The notes beneath the pieces are model-generated. The model saw only the letters and a list, made by a program, of their open reading frames with translations. It was not told the origin of the DNA and made no database searches. A program made the translations under genes and the position numbers. A stretch of DNA of 64,000 nucleotides from Bacteroidota bacterium (lineage in GTDB: Bacteria; Bacteroidota; Bacteroidia; Chitinophagales; Chitinophagaceae): NCBI GenBank assembly GCA_947453145.1, contig CANGFA010000001.1, positions 62,001 to 126,000 on the forward strand, given 5' to 3'. Positions 41,465 to 50,244 of the stretch are shown here, in pieces (the first letter of the stretch is position 1; each line of letters opens with the position of its first letter).

Positions 41465-42529
41465 ATGAAAAAAATTGTATTAGGGGTTTTATCCATACTT
41501 TTTATTGCGCAAGCAAATGCTCAATCCAAAAAAGCAATAGCAAAGTCTATTGATTCTATCATGTCTAATTACACTTCGCCCTTAGCACCAGGTGCAAGTG
41601 TGTTGGTGTATCAAAAAAATAAAATTATTTTTAAAAAGGGATATGGTTTAGCCAATATAGAAACTGGACTTCCTATCCAAACCAACACCAATTTTAGGTT
41701 GGCCTCTGTTACCAAGCAGTTCACCGCCATGGCTATTTTATTATTGGAGAAAAGACGTAAACTTTCTCTCAATGATTCTTTAATAAAATATTTTACTAAT
41801 TTCCCTGCATATGGAAAAGGGATAAGAATAAAGGACTTACTTACCCATAGTGCTGGCTTAGTGGATTATGAGGACTTAATGCCCGAGAATCAAACTGTTC
41901 AACTACATGATACCAACTGCATGCAATTGATGTATATGACCGACTCACTTTATTTTCCAGCAGGAACACAATATAAATATAGCAATACTGGATACTCCAT
42001 TTTAGCGCTGGTTGTAGAGCAAGTGAGCGGCCAACCCTTTGCACAATTTTTACAAGAAAATATTTTTAAAAAATTGGGGATGAAAACAACGGTTGCTTAT
42101 GAGGAAGGAAAATCTACAATAGCTAATAGAGCTTATGGACATAGCTATGCAAATGGAGTTTGGACTCAAACCGATCAAAGTTTAACAAGTGCTGTTTTAG
42201 GGGACGGGGGTGTCTATACCAATGTGGAAGAGTATAGTAAATGGATAAAAGGATTATGGTCCAATAAATTCATAAGTTCATCCATGCAACAACGTGCATG
42301 GTCAAGAACAAAATTAGACAATGGCAAAATCATTGATTATGGATATGGATGGCATGTAGAAGATTTTTTAGGTAATACACATCCTTTTCATGACGGAAGT
42401 TCTATTGGATTTAGAAATTCTGTAGGTTTATTTCCTGAAAATAAATTAATGGTTATTGTCTTAACCAATCGCAACGAGCACGATCCTATCGAGGAAGTGC
42501 ATAAGATTGCATCCTTGTTTTTAAGGTAA
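41465..42529 (+). CDS. Secreted serine hydrolase, class C beta-lactamase-like
   Basis: 354 residues with signal peptide (cut near ANAQ, 20). Ser81-x-x-Lys84 (SVTK), Tyr172-Ser-Asn174 (YSN) and a C-terminal HDGSSIGF in the place of the HxG strand. LLTHSAGLVDYEDLMP is the conserved loop after the nucleophile helix. Shorter than the EstB-like paralogue at 16213 because it lacks the C-terminal extra domain. Overlapping in function with DUF5916 neighbour not known; only five bases separate the two, so one transcript is likely. Confidence 0.88.
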   Translation: MKKIVLGVLSILFIAQANAQSKKAIAKSIDSIMSNYTSPLAPGASVLVYQKNKIIFKKGYGLANIETGLPIQTNTNFRLASVTKQFTAMAILLLEKRRKLSLNDSLIKYFTNFPAYGKGIRIKDLLTHSAGLVDYEDLMPENQTVQLHDTNCMQLMYMTDSLYFPAGTQYKYSNTGYSILALVVEQVSGQPFAQFLQENIFKKLGMKTTVAYEEGKSTIANRAYGHSYANGVWTQTDQSLTSAVLGDGGVYTNVEEYSKWIKGLWSNKFISSSMQQRAWSRTKLDNGKIIDYGYGWHVEDFLGNTHPFHDGSSIGFRNSVGLFPENKLMVIVLTNRNEHDPIEEVHKIASLFLR

Positions 42530-42532
42530 TCT

Positions 42533-42586
42533 CATCAAGGTGATGCTCAGCACTAATTGGTGAACGGGTTAACAATTAGTTCATCA
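42533..42586 (+). repeat. Three-part inverted repeats, possible alternative hairpins
   Basis: CATCA (42533-42537), TGATG (42541-42545), and a second CATCA (42582-42586) flank an eight-base inverted repeat ACTAATTG / CAATTAGT (42552-42559, 42573-42580). TGATG can pair with either CATCA. It sits between the serine hydrolase stop and the YVTN-phosphoesterase start. Confidence 0.45.
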
Positions 42587-42640
42587 AAAATAAGCTGTTA
42601 GATGCCTTAGATTGATTAAATTGTAGCATAATTTTTAATC

Positions 42641-45067
42641 ATGAAAAAGATTGCTTACGTTTTAATTTTATCTTTCCTTGGATACGCAGCCAATGCACAA
42701 GAAAATGCGAGTACAACAAATCGTATTATGTTGCCTAATGGATGGGCATTAAGTCCTGCAGGGAAAAGTTTGCCATTAGGAGACCTTCCTTTAAATATGA
42801 CTATTTCTAAAAGTAAAAAATGGATGGCTGTTACAAACAATGGTCAAAGTAAACAATCCATTCAGTTAATTAATACCCAAAGCGATCAAATTTTAGATAA
42901 TATTGTTATTGATAAGTCTTGGTTGGGAATTGCTTTTAGCAATGATGAAAAATACTTGTACGCTTCCGGTGGAAACGATAATTGGATTTTACAATATGCT
43001 ATCGTAAATGATAAATTAAAATTAGCAGACTCTATTAAATTGGGAGATAAATGGCCGCATAAAATTTCTCCTGCTGGTATGTGCATTGATGACAACAATA
43101 CACTCTTTGTGGTGACTAAGGACGATAGTGCCCTTTATACTATTAATTTAAATACGAAGAAGGTATCGGGTAAAGTGCTATTGCCTGCCGAAGGTTATAC
43201 CTGTATATTATCAAGTAATAAAAAGGAATTGTATATTTCTTGTTGGGGAGCACAAAAACTATTAGTGTATGATATCGCTTCCAGTAAAATATCACAACAA
43301 ATTCAAGTTGGGAGTCACCCTAATGATTTATGCATGACAAAAAATGGTTTGTATTTATTTGTTGCAAATTCAGATGACAACAGTGTTTCTATCATTAATA
43401 CAAAAACAAAACAAGTAATTGAAACCTTAAATGCAGCACTTTATCCAAATGCGCCTTCGGGTTCTACCACCAATGGTGTAGCATTAAGTAGTGATGAAAA
43501 GACTTTATATATTGCCAATGCAGACAATAACTGTTTAGCCGTTTTTGATATTTCTACAATGGGCGAAAGCAAATCCAAAGGTTTTATTCCGGTAGGTTGG
43601 TATCCTACCTGTGTTAAAACAATTGGAGAAAAAATTTATGTAACCAACGGTAAAGGATTTACTTCCTTCGCCAATCCATTAGGACCAGATCCATATAAAA
43701 AGAATGCGCAATTAGGCGTTCAAAAAGGATTATTAAAATCCACCAAAGAGGTTCAATATATTGGTGGTTTAATGAAAGGGTCCTTAAGCATTATAAACAC
43801 CCCATCTGAAAAACAATTGGGCTTATATTCAAAGGCAGTGTATATAAACACGCCTTATAATAAAGCATCAGAGCAGGTATCCAAAGCAGAAATAGGTTCT
43901 GTGATTCCTCAAAAAATTGGAGACCCATCAGCTATTAAATATGTTTTTTACATTGTAAAAGAAAATAGAACTTATGACCAAGTCTTAGGAGATTTACCCA
44001 TGGGGAATGGAGATACCAGCCTTTGTTTATTTGGCGAAAAGTTTACCCCTAATCAGCATGCGTTGGCTAAAGAGTTTGTGTTATTAGATAATTTTTATGT
44101 GAATGGAGAAGTAAGTGCCGATGGTCATAACTGGACATTGGGTGGATACGCAACCGATTATTTAGAAAAAAATTGGGTTACTAGCTACGGTGGCAGAGGT
44201 GGTAATTATGATGCAGAGGGCACGAGAGTTATTGCGAATAATAAAAATGGATTCATTTGGGACTTTGCAAAAAGAGCAGGTGTGTCTTATAGAACTTATG
44301 GTGAATTTGCCGATGATTACAAACCTAATTTACCCGTACTTAAGGATCATTTTTGTACCTACTTTACAAGTTGGGATCAAAAAGTGAGAGATACCACCAG
44401 GGTAGGTCAATGGAAAAGAGATTTTGATTCTTTATTAGCCATTAATCAAGTGCCTAGGTTAAATACCATGCGACTTATCAATGACCACACCGAGGGCATG
44501 AAACTGGGAAGACCCTCTCCTTATGCACATGTGGCAGACAATGATTTGGCTGTAGGGATGTTTGTAGAATATTTAAGCAAAAGCCCAATTTGGAAAGAAT
44601 CGGTTGTGTTTATTTTGGAAGACGATGCACAGGATGGGCCTGATCACGTAGACGCACACCGAAGTCCAGCTTATATTGCAGGCGGTTTTGTAAAACGCGG
44701 ATTTGTGGACCACACCGCATACACAACTACTTCCTTTTTAAAAACAATTGAACTGATATTAGGTATGCAACCCATGAGTCAATATGATGCAGGCGCCAAT
44801 GCAGTTTGGGACTGTTTTGATAAAACAGCCAATCCAACTGGCTTTATTGCAAAACCTTTACAATGGGATATCAATGAAAAAAATACCCGTCATACGGCCA
44901 TGCAAAGAAAAAGTGAGTTGTTTAATTTCAAAAAAGAAGATAGTATCAACGATCATGATTTTACAGAAGTGTTGTGGAAAGGAATTAAAGGAGAGCATGT
45001 GATTGTACCGGCACCAAAAAGAGCCGCTTTCTTAAAACTAACTGCTACCAGGGATACAGACGATTAA
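42641..45067 (+). CDS. YVTN beta-propeller / phosphoesterase (alkaline phosphatase superfamily) fusion
   Basis: 808 residues with signal peptide (cut near ANAQ, 19). Residues about 50-350 are a seven-bladed YVTN propeller (AVTNNGQSKQSIQLI, VANSDDNSVSIINTKT, IANADNNCLAVFDIST). Residues about 420-790 belong to the phosphoesterase family of phospholipase C/acid phosphatase type: KENRTYDQVLGDLP, NGEVSADGHNWTLGGY, EDDAQDGPDHVDAHRSP with metal-ligand Asp and His. Known as bifunctional YncE/alkaline phosphatase proteins. Likely frees phosphate from an organic ester in the periplasm. Single gene ended by a strong terminator. Confidence 0.87.
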   Translation: MKKIAYVLILSFLGYAANAQENASTTNRIMLPNGWALSPAGKSLPLGDLPLNMTISKSKKWMAVTNNGQSKQSIQLINTQSDQILDNIVIDKSWLGIAFSNDEKYLYASGGNDNWILQYAIVNDKLKLADSIKLGDKWPHKISPAGMCIDDNNTLFVVTKDDSALYTINLNTKKVSGKVLLPAEGYTCILSSNKKELYISCWGAQKLLVYDIASSKISQQIQVGSHPNDLCMTKNGLYLFVANSDDNSVSIINTKTKQVIETLNAALYPNAPSGSTTNGVALSSDEKTLYIANADNNCLAVFDISTMGESKSKGFIPVGWYPTCVKTIGEKIYVTNGKGFTSFANPLGPDPYKKNAQLGVQKGLLKSTKEVQYIGGLMKGSLSIINTPSEKQLGLYSKAVYINTPYNKASEQVSKAEIGSVIPQKIGDPSAIKYVFYIVKENRTYDQVLGDLPMGNGDTSLCLFGEKFTPNQHALAKEFVLLDNFYVNGEVSADGHNWTLGGYATDYLEKNWVTSYGGRGGNYDAEGTRVIANNKNGFIWDFAKRAGVSYRTYGEFADDYKPNLPVLKDHFCTYFTSWDQKVRDTTRVGQWKRDFDSLLAINQVPRLNTMRLINDHTEGMKLGRPSPYAHVADNDLAVGMFVEYLSKSPIWKESVVFILEDDAQDGPDHVDAHRSPAYIAGGFVKRGFVDHTAYTTTSFLKTIELILGMQPMSQYDAGANAVWDCFDKTANPTGFIAKPLQWDINEKNTRHTAMQRKSELFNFKKEDSINDHDFTEVLWKGIKGEHVIVPAPKRAAFLKLTATRDTDD

Positions 45068-45093
45068 ATTAACATTTATTAACAAATTAGGAG

Positions 45094-45128
45094 AGGGCAA
45101 AAGGATTTATCTTTTTGCCCTTTTTTTT
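45094..45128 (+). terminator. Rho-independent terminator after the phosphoesterase gene
   Basis: GGGCAAAAGGA / TCTTTTTGCCC stem around TTTA, followed by eight T. The 3' arm contains the -33 box of the next promoter. Confidence 0.9.
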
Positions 45129-45146
45129 ATAAATAAGTTAACTTTG
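45112..45146 (+). promoter_or_regulatory. Promoter of the lipoprotein-ABC exporter operon (TTTG-N21-TAACTTTG)
   Basis: TTTTTG at 45112-45117 as the -33 box and TAACTTTG (45139-45146) as the -7 box, 21 bases apart, in line with the Bacteroidota consensus. The ATG of the adaptor gene is 48 bases past the -7 box. It overlaps the upstream terminator. Confidence 0.75.
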
Positions 45147-45193
45147 TTTACCGTCATGTGCAACGCACAATATTTAACCGAAACGGATTACAT

Positions 45194-46288
45194 ATGAAGC
45201 ATACTTTAGGTTCTTTTATTTTTTCAACACTCTTTTTTTTCATGTTGATTTCTTGTAGCCAAAAACAGGAAAGTATTCATCCCAGCATTGAAAAAATTAC
45301 CCAATCCGTTTATGCATCAGGAACCATTAAAAGTGTGAACCAGTATGAGGTTTATGCAAAAATGAGCGGTGTGATTAATAAAATAATAGTGAAGGAAGGT
45401 GAGTTGGTTAAAAAAGGCCAATCCATTATTGAACTTGCCAATACAGCTCAAGCATTGAACCTTGAAAATGCTAAATTATTAGAAAATTATTCTTCTGATA
45501 ATGCGAATAAAGAAAAACTAACTCAAGCCAACAACGAAATAGAATTAGCAAAATCTAAACTAGATAATGAAGCTTCTCTTTTGGAAAGACAAAAAAAATT
45601 GTGGGCAAATGAAATAGGTACCAAGAACGATTTGGATCTAAGGGAAATTTCATATAAAAATGCACAAACCGTATTGAATGCTGCTCATTTAAAAATGAGT
45701 GACTTAAAAAAACAAATTGAATTGCAATCCAAGCAAACCAAAAATAGCGCAGCTATTTCATCCAATGTTTTAAATGACTATAGAGTAATAAGTGAAATGG
45801 ATGGAAGGGTTTATAGTTTATCTAAGTTGGAGGGAGAAATGGCAACGCCGCAGTTACCTATTGCCATTATTGGAGATGCTAATAATTTTTATATAGAAAT
45901 GCAGGTGGACGAATATGATATTTCTAAAATGGCGATTGGTCAAAAAGTATTTGTAAACATGGACAGCTATAAAGGAAAGGTATTTGAAGCGGTGGTAAGT
46001 AAAATATATCCATTAATGAATGCTCGAACAAAATCTTTTAAAGTAGAAGCTAATTTTATAAGTAAGCCTGAAAACTTATTTCCCAATATAAGTGCTCAAG
46101 CAAATATTGTTATTGAAGTAAAAGAAAAAGCAATTACCATTCCAAGGGGTTACTTAATTGATAACGAATATGTTTATTTAAAAAACAAAGAAAAAAGAAA
46201 AGTAAAAGTAGGATTAATGGATTATGAGAAAGTTGAAATACTTGCTGGCATTGGCGTTCAAGATGAGCTTGTTAAATCCATACAATGA
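45194..46288 (+). CDS. Lipoprotein membrane-fusion (MacA/HlyD-like) adaptor of an ABC exporter
   Basis: 364 residues from ATG 45194 (MKHTLGSFIF); the longer frame starts in the promoter region. Signal peptide with lipobox LISC, Cys21 as lipid anchor. A lipoyl half (about 50-80, GTIKSVNQYEVYAKMSGVIN), a coiled-coil hairpin (about 85-195), the second lipoyl half and a beta-barrel with VDEYDISKMAIGQKVFVNMD. Links the inner-membrane ABC permease to an outer-membrane channel. The stop overlaps the start of the permease gene (ATGA). Confidence 0.87.
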   Translation: MKHTLGSFIFSTLFFFMLISCSQKQESIHPSIEKITQSVYASGTIKSVNQYEVYAKMSGVINKIIVKEGELVKKGQSIIELANTAQALNLENAKLLENYSSDNANKEKLTQANNEIELAKSKLDNEASLLERQKKLWANEIGTKNDLDLREISYKNAQTVLNAAHLKMSDLKKQIELQSKQTKNSAAISSNVLNDYRVISEMDGRVYSLSKLEGEMATPQLPIAIIGDANNFYIEMQVDEYDISKMAIGQKVFVNMDSYKGKVFEAVVSKIYPLMNARTKSFKVEANFISKPENLFPNISAQANIVIEVKEKAITIPRGYLIDNEYVYLKNKEKRKVKVGLMDYEKVEILAGIGVQDELVKSIQ

Positions 46289-47541
46289 GAACAAGGTTAC
46301 TTTTAAATATTGCAAAGTCGCTTTTAATGGCAAGGTGGAAACAAACCTTGGTGGCGGCTATTGGTGTAACTTTTAGTATTACTATGTTTATTACCCTATT
46401 AAGTTTTATGTCTGGATTAAACGACTTACTAGACGGTCTAATTTTAAATAGAACACCACATGTAAAGTTATACAACGACATTACGCCAAAAATTAACCAG
46501 CCCATTAACATGGTTAAACAATCCAATGAACATCATTTCATTAGGTCTATTAAAGCAGACGCAAGCAGGCAATCCATATACAATAGCAATGCTATAATTA
46601 ATGCGATTCAAAAAGATCCAAGGGTTTTAGGTCTGTCTCGAAAATTAACGGCACAAGTATTTTTTAATGATGGTACGATTGATATTACCGGAAGCATTTT
46701 TGGTATTGATCCCGATCAAGAAACAAAATTGTATCATTTTGATGAATATGTTACCAGCGGGAATTCTGCCGATTTAAATAAGGTAAACAATGGGATTATA
46801 TTAGGGAAGGGACTTGCAGAAAAACTATTAGTGAACATTGGAGATGCTGTACAAATAACCACTTCAAAAGGAAATATTTTTCAATTAAAAGTAGTGGGTA
46901 CTTTTCAATCGGGTATCAAAGATTTTGATAACGTACAAAGTTATGCTTCTATTAATACGGTTCAAAAACTGTTAACTGTTCCAAGTGATTATATTACAAG
47001 TATTCAAGTAAAATTAAAAGACATTGCACAGGCACCAGCCATTGCAAAGGAATATCAGCAATTGTATCAAACCGATACCGAAGATATTCAAACTGCCAAT
47101 TCTCAATTTGAAACAGGTAGCTCTATTAGAACTTTAATTTCTTACTCGGTGGGGATTACCTTATTAATTGTAGCTGGCTTTGGAATATATAATATCTTGA
47201 ACATGATGATTTTTGAGAAAATGGATTCGATTGCCATTTTAAAAGCAACTGGTTTTTCGGGAAGAGATGTAAAGAATATATTTATTTACATTGCCATTTC
47301 AATTGGCATATTTGGAGGATTAATGGGGCTTCTCTTTGGATTTGGATTATCAGCACTCATTGATCAAATACCCTTTAACACTGCTTCCCTACCTACGATT
47401 AAAACCTACCCCATAAACTATAATCCTCGATTTTATTTGATTGGGATTGTATTTTCATTTATCACCACTTACTTTGCTGGTTGGTTCCCAGCAAGAAAAG
47501 CAAGTAAAATTGACCCTGTAGTCATTATAAGAGGTAAGTAA
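46285..47541 (+). CDS. ABC transporter permease, MacB/LolC-type (FtsX fold)
   Basis: 418 residues: one N-terminal membrane helix (about 18-45), a large periplasmic domain (about 46-285) and three C-terminal helices (about 286-306, 332-355, 383-402), the FtsX layout. The coupling loop FEKMDSIAILKATGFSGRDV matches the conserved cytoplasmic segment of this class, and WFPARKASKIDPVVIIRGK is the canonical C-terminal end. Partners: lipoprotein adaptor upstream, ATPase one base downstream. MacB-type exporters handle lipids, peptides or macrolides; the cargo is unknown. Confidence 0.9.
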   Translation: MRTRLLLNIAKSLLMARWKQTLVAAIGVTFSITMFITLLSFMSGLNDLLDGLILNRTPHVKLYNDITPKINQPINMVKQSNEHHFIRSIKADASRQSIYNSNAIINAIQKDPRVLGLSRKLTAQVFFNDGTIDITGSIFGIDPDQETKLYHFDEYVTSGNSADLNKVNNGIILGKGLAEKLLVNIGDAVQITTSKGNIFQLKVVGTFQSGIKDFDNVQSYASINTVQKLLTVPSDYITSIQVKLKDIAQAPAIAKEYQQLYQTDTEDIQTANSQFETGSSIRTLISYSVGITLLIVAGFGIYNILNMMIFEKMDSIAILKATGFSGRDVKNIFIYIAISIGIFGGLMGLLFGFGLSALIDQIPFNTASLPTIKTYPINYNPRFYLIGIVFSFITTYFAGWFPARKASKIDPVVIIRGK

Positions 47542-47542
47542 C

Positions 47543-48214
47543 ATGGAAAATATTTTAGAAGCAAAAAATATAAATAAATTCTTTCACGATCCCGTGCGCA
47601 TTCAAGTTTTACAGGACTTAAGCTTTAGTATCAACAAAGGAGAATTTGTTGCACTCACTGGAAAGTCGGGTTGTGGAAAGTCTACTTTGCTTTATGTGTT
47701 ATCAACCATGGATACGGATTATGAAGGAACCTTACTCATTGATGGTGAGGAAATGCCTAAAAAAAATGAAGGGTTTTTAGCTAAAATACGGAATGAAAAA
47801 ATTGGATTCGTTTTTCAGTTTCATTATCTCATTAACGAGTTTAATGTTTTACAAAATGTGATGATGCCCGGTTTGAAATTGGCTAAATATAGTAGAGCAG
47901 AAGTGGAACATCGTGCCATGGAGCGGTTAAAAATGCTAGGTATTGATAATTTAGCCTTAAAAAAAGCCAATCATATTTCTGGAGGGGAAAAACAAAGAGT
48001 AGCTATTGCTAGGGCGCTTATCAATGATCCACATATTATTATGGGCGACGAACCCACAGGAAATTTAGACAAGAAAAATAGTGACTTGGTATTTGATATT
48101 TTTAAACAGCTTGCAGAGGAGTATCATCAGACCCTACTCATTGTTACGCACGATCCTAGTTTTGCAGAACGCACACATCGTATTATAAAAATGGAAGACG
48201 GAAAAATTATTTAA
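47543..48214 (+). CDS. ABC transporter ATP-binding protein (MacB/LolD-type)
   Basis: 223 residues with Walker A GKSGCGKST, Q-loop FQFHYLINEFNVLQNV, signature ISGGEKQRVAIARAL, Walker B IIMGDEPTGNLD and the H-loop VTHDPSF. The PTGNLD continuation marks the LolD/MacB/FtsE clade. Follows the permease by one base and completes the exporter. Its stop is four bases from the convergent AraC gene, with no terminator between. Confidence 0.95.
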   Translation: MENILEAKNINKFFHDPVRIQVLQDLSFSINKGEFVALTGKSGCGKSTLLYVLSTMDTDYEGTLLIDGEEMPKKNEGFLAKIRNEKIGFVFQFHYLINEFNVLQNVMMPGLKLAKYSRAEVEHRAMERLKMLGIDNLALKKANHISGGEKQRVAIARALINDPHIIMGDEPTGNLDKKNSDLVFDIFKQLAEEYHQTLLIVTHDPSFAERTHRIIKMEDGKII

Positions 48215-48218
48215 TAGT

Positions 48219-49067
48219 TTAATCCAACCCCTTACGCTTTTTATATGCAGAGGGATTCTCTCCGGTTATTTTTTTAAAAATTTTATTAAAATAGGAAAGA
48301 CTCTCAAATCCAGTATCATAGCATGCTTCCGTAACATTTACCTGTTGCATTAATAATTTCTTTGCATGATTAATACGGTACTGATTCACAAATTCGGTAT
48401 AGGTAAGTTTAGTGGCTTTTTTAAAATATCTACAAAAAGCAGCTTCTGTTAAATTTACCTCAGATGCAATATTTAAAATTTTAATGGGCGCTTGAAAATG
48501 CGCTTCTACATATTTATAAATAACATGCATTCTTTCTTGCTCCTTAATTACTGCATGTGAAGCGATGGGGCGAGTATGTAACAATGTATATTCTTTACTT
48601 TCTGCTAAAATTTGAAAAACCTGTATTAATAATAAGAGTTGTTCAAAAGAACTAAGTCCATTTAAATTTTTTAATAAAGCGCCTGCTTTATTTTTCGTTT
48701 TACCAAAAAATGCAATACCTGTTTTGGCACGTTCCATTAAATCAAAAATTTGTTGCATTTCGGGTTGCTTGTAAAATGGGTCCTCATAAAAATGTTGTCT
48801 AAATTGTACTACAACCGTTTCCACAGTTGTTTTTACTCCGTAGTCAAAATTTAAATGGGGAATATAAGAACCAATCAATGCTAAATCACTTCCCTCATAA
48901 GTACTTATATGGTCACCAATATGTCTTATTCCTTTCTCGGCTTCTACATATACTAATTCAATCTCTGGATGAAAATGCCAATAATAAATTTCATTTAAAT
49001 TGGGGGTAAGCAGTATCTTAAATGAACTACCCTCATCAGGCTTTATATTTTCTAAACTTAGTTTCAT
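48219..49067 (-). CDS. AraC-family transcriptional regulator with cupin sensor domain
   Basis: 282 residues. N-terminal cupin (about 1-150) with YYWHFHPEIELVYVEAEKG, a sugar- or small-ligand sensor; C-terminal double helix-turn-helix (about 185-280) with ASEVNLTEAAFCRYFKKATK and FESLSYFNKIFKKITGENPSAYKKRK. Divergent from the PhyH dioxygenase gene across 158 bases, the normal position for a regulator of the PhyH-aldo/keto reductase-Dabb genes. Confidence 0.9.
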   Translation of the reverse strand: MKLSLENIKPDEGSSFKILLTPNLNEIYYWHFHPEIELVYVEAEKGIRHIGDHISTYEGSDLALIGSYIPHLNFDYGVKTTVETVVVQFRQHFYEDPFYKQPEMQQIFDLMERAKTGIAFFGKTKNKAGALLKNLNGLSSFEQLLLLIQVFQILAESKEYTLLHTRPIASHAVIKEQERMHVIYKYVEAHFQAPIKILNIASEVNLTEAAFCRYFKKATKLTYTEFVNQYRINHAKKLLMQQVNVTEACYDTGFESLSYFNKIFKKITGENPSAYKKRKGLD

Positions 49068-49071
49068 TAAT

Positions 49072-49092
49072 ACATAAATGGCTTACTTATGT
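49072..49092. promoter_or_regulatory. Inverted repeat ACATAA-N9-TTATGT in front of the AraC gene
   Basis: Perfect six-base arms five bases upstream of the AraC start codon. Could be an autoregulatory site or chance in AT-rich DNA. Confidence 0.3.
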
Positions 49093-49225
49093 CTAAATTA
49101 ATAATATTTTATCAATATAGAGCAAATATTGGTCAATTAAGGGGAAAATCATTGGCAGTTTTGAGCTGTACATTTATACTAACAAAATAAACATCTATTA
49201 AAATATATAACCAAATTAGATAGCT

Positions 49226-50236
49226 ATGAACAATGAAGAACAAAAAGGTATGGTACCAACAATGGTTCCTACTATGGCGCCCACGATGGCCACACCCAAT
49301 AGTAATGCACATAAAGACATTCCGGGTAATCCATCAACTGCAAAAAGTAGTGCAACAAGATTAAATGATCGTTCTAATGGAAAACCATTGAGGGTGCTAA
49401 GTGAAGAAGATTGGAATTTTTGGATACACAATGGATATATCGTAATTAAAAATGCGGTGCCTCGTGAACAAGCATTGGCAACTGCAGCATTTTTGTGGGA
49501 GTTTGAAGAAAAGGATCCCAACAATAAAGAAACCTGGTATACTGCGCCAAGAGCAGAAATGAAGATGAAGGAATTAGCAGGAACCGGAATGGTAGAGTGT
49601 TACAATCATCAACACCAATGGAACAATCGACAAATGCAAAGAGTGTATGATGCATTCGTTGATATTTGGGGAACCGATAAATTATGGGTAACTATTGACA
49701 GAGCGAATTTAAATTTCCCGATTCGTCCAGGTCATGAGTATAAGGCATTTATTCATTGGGACTATGATCCCGAAACCAAACCAGTAAACGTACAAGGTGT
49801 GTTAGCCTTAGCCGATCAAACCGACGAAAACATGGGAGGTTTTCAATGTATACCAGAACTATTTAGAACTTATGATACTTGGAAATTAAGTCAACCCGAG
49901 GATAGAGATCGTTATAAACCAGATACAACAGGCTTTACCCCTACAAAAGTAAAATTAGAAGCAGGTGACTTATTAATCTTTAATAGTTTAGAACCTCATG
50001 GTATTAGGGCTAATAACAGTGAGGATAAAGTGCGTATTGCTCAATACATTTCTATGATGCCTGCCGAAGAAGATAATGAAGCCTTAAAAGAATGGCGTGT
50101 AAATTCTTGGAGAGATCGTATTGCACCAGAAGGTTATGCCTTCCCTGGTGATCCAAGAAATTGGGAACAAACCAAATATGAAACTGCCGTACTATCTGAT
50201 TTAGGTAAAAAATTATTAGGATTAGAAAAATGGTAA
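49226..50236 (+). CDS. Phytanoyl-CoA dioxygenase (PhyH)-family Fe(II)/2-oxoglutarate oxygenase
   Basis: 336 residues, cytoplasmic. Facial triad: HWD (His177, Asp179) and EPHGIRAN (His258), with Arg261 near the 2-oxoglutarate carboxylate. WIHNGYIVIKNAVPREQALA is the usual N-terminal strand of the family. The N-terminus has a repeated MVPTMVPTMAPTMA (9-22) that is not part of the fold. It would hydroxylate a small substrate, with the aldo/keto reductase next to it (eight bases downstream) handling the product. The AraC regulator is divergent. Confidence 0.87.
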   Translation: MNNEEQKGMVPTMVPTMAPTMATPNSNAHKDIPGNPSTAKSSATRLNDRSNGKPLRVLSEEDWNFWIHNGYIVIKNAVPREQALATAAFLWEFEEKDPNNKETWYTAPRAEMKMKELAGTGMVECYNHQHQWNNRQMQRVYDAFVDIWGTDKLWVTIDRANLNFPIRPGHEYKAFIHWDYDPETKPVNVQGVLALADQTDENMGGFQCIPELFRTYDTWKLSQPEDRDRYKPDTTGFTPTKVKLEAGDLLIFNSLEPHGIRANNSEDKVRIAQYISMMPAEEDNEALKEWRVNSWRDRIAPEGYAFPGDPRNWEQTKYETAVLSDLGKKLLGLEKW

Positions 50237-50244
50237 ATTTATAA

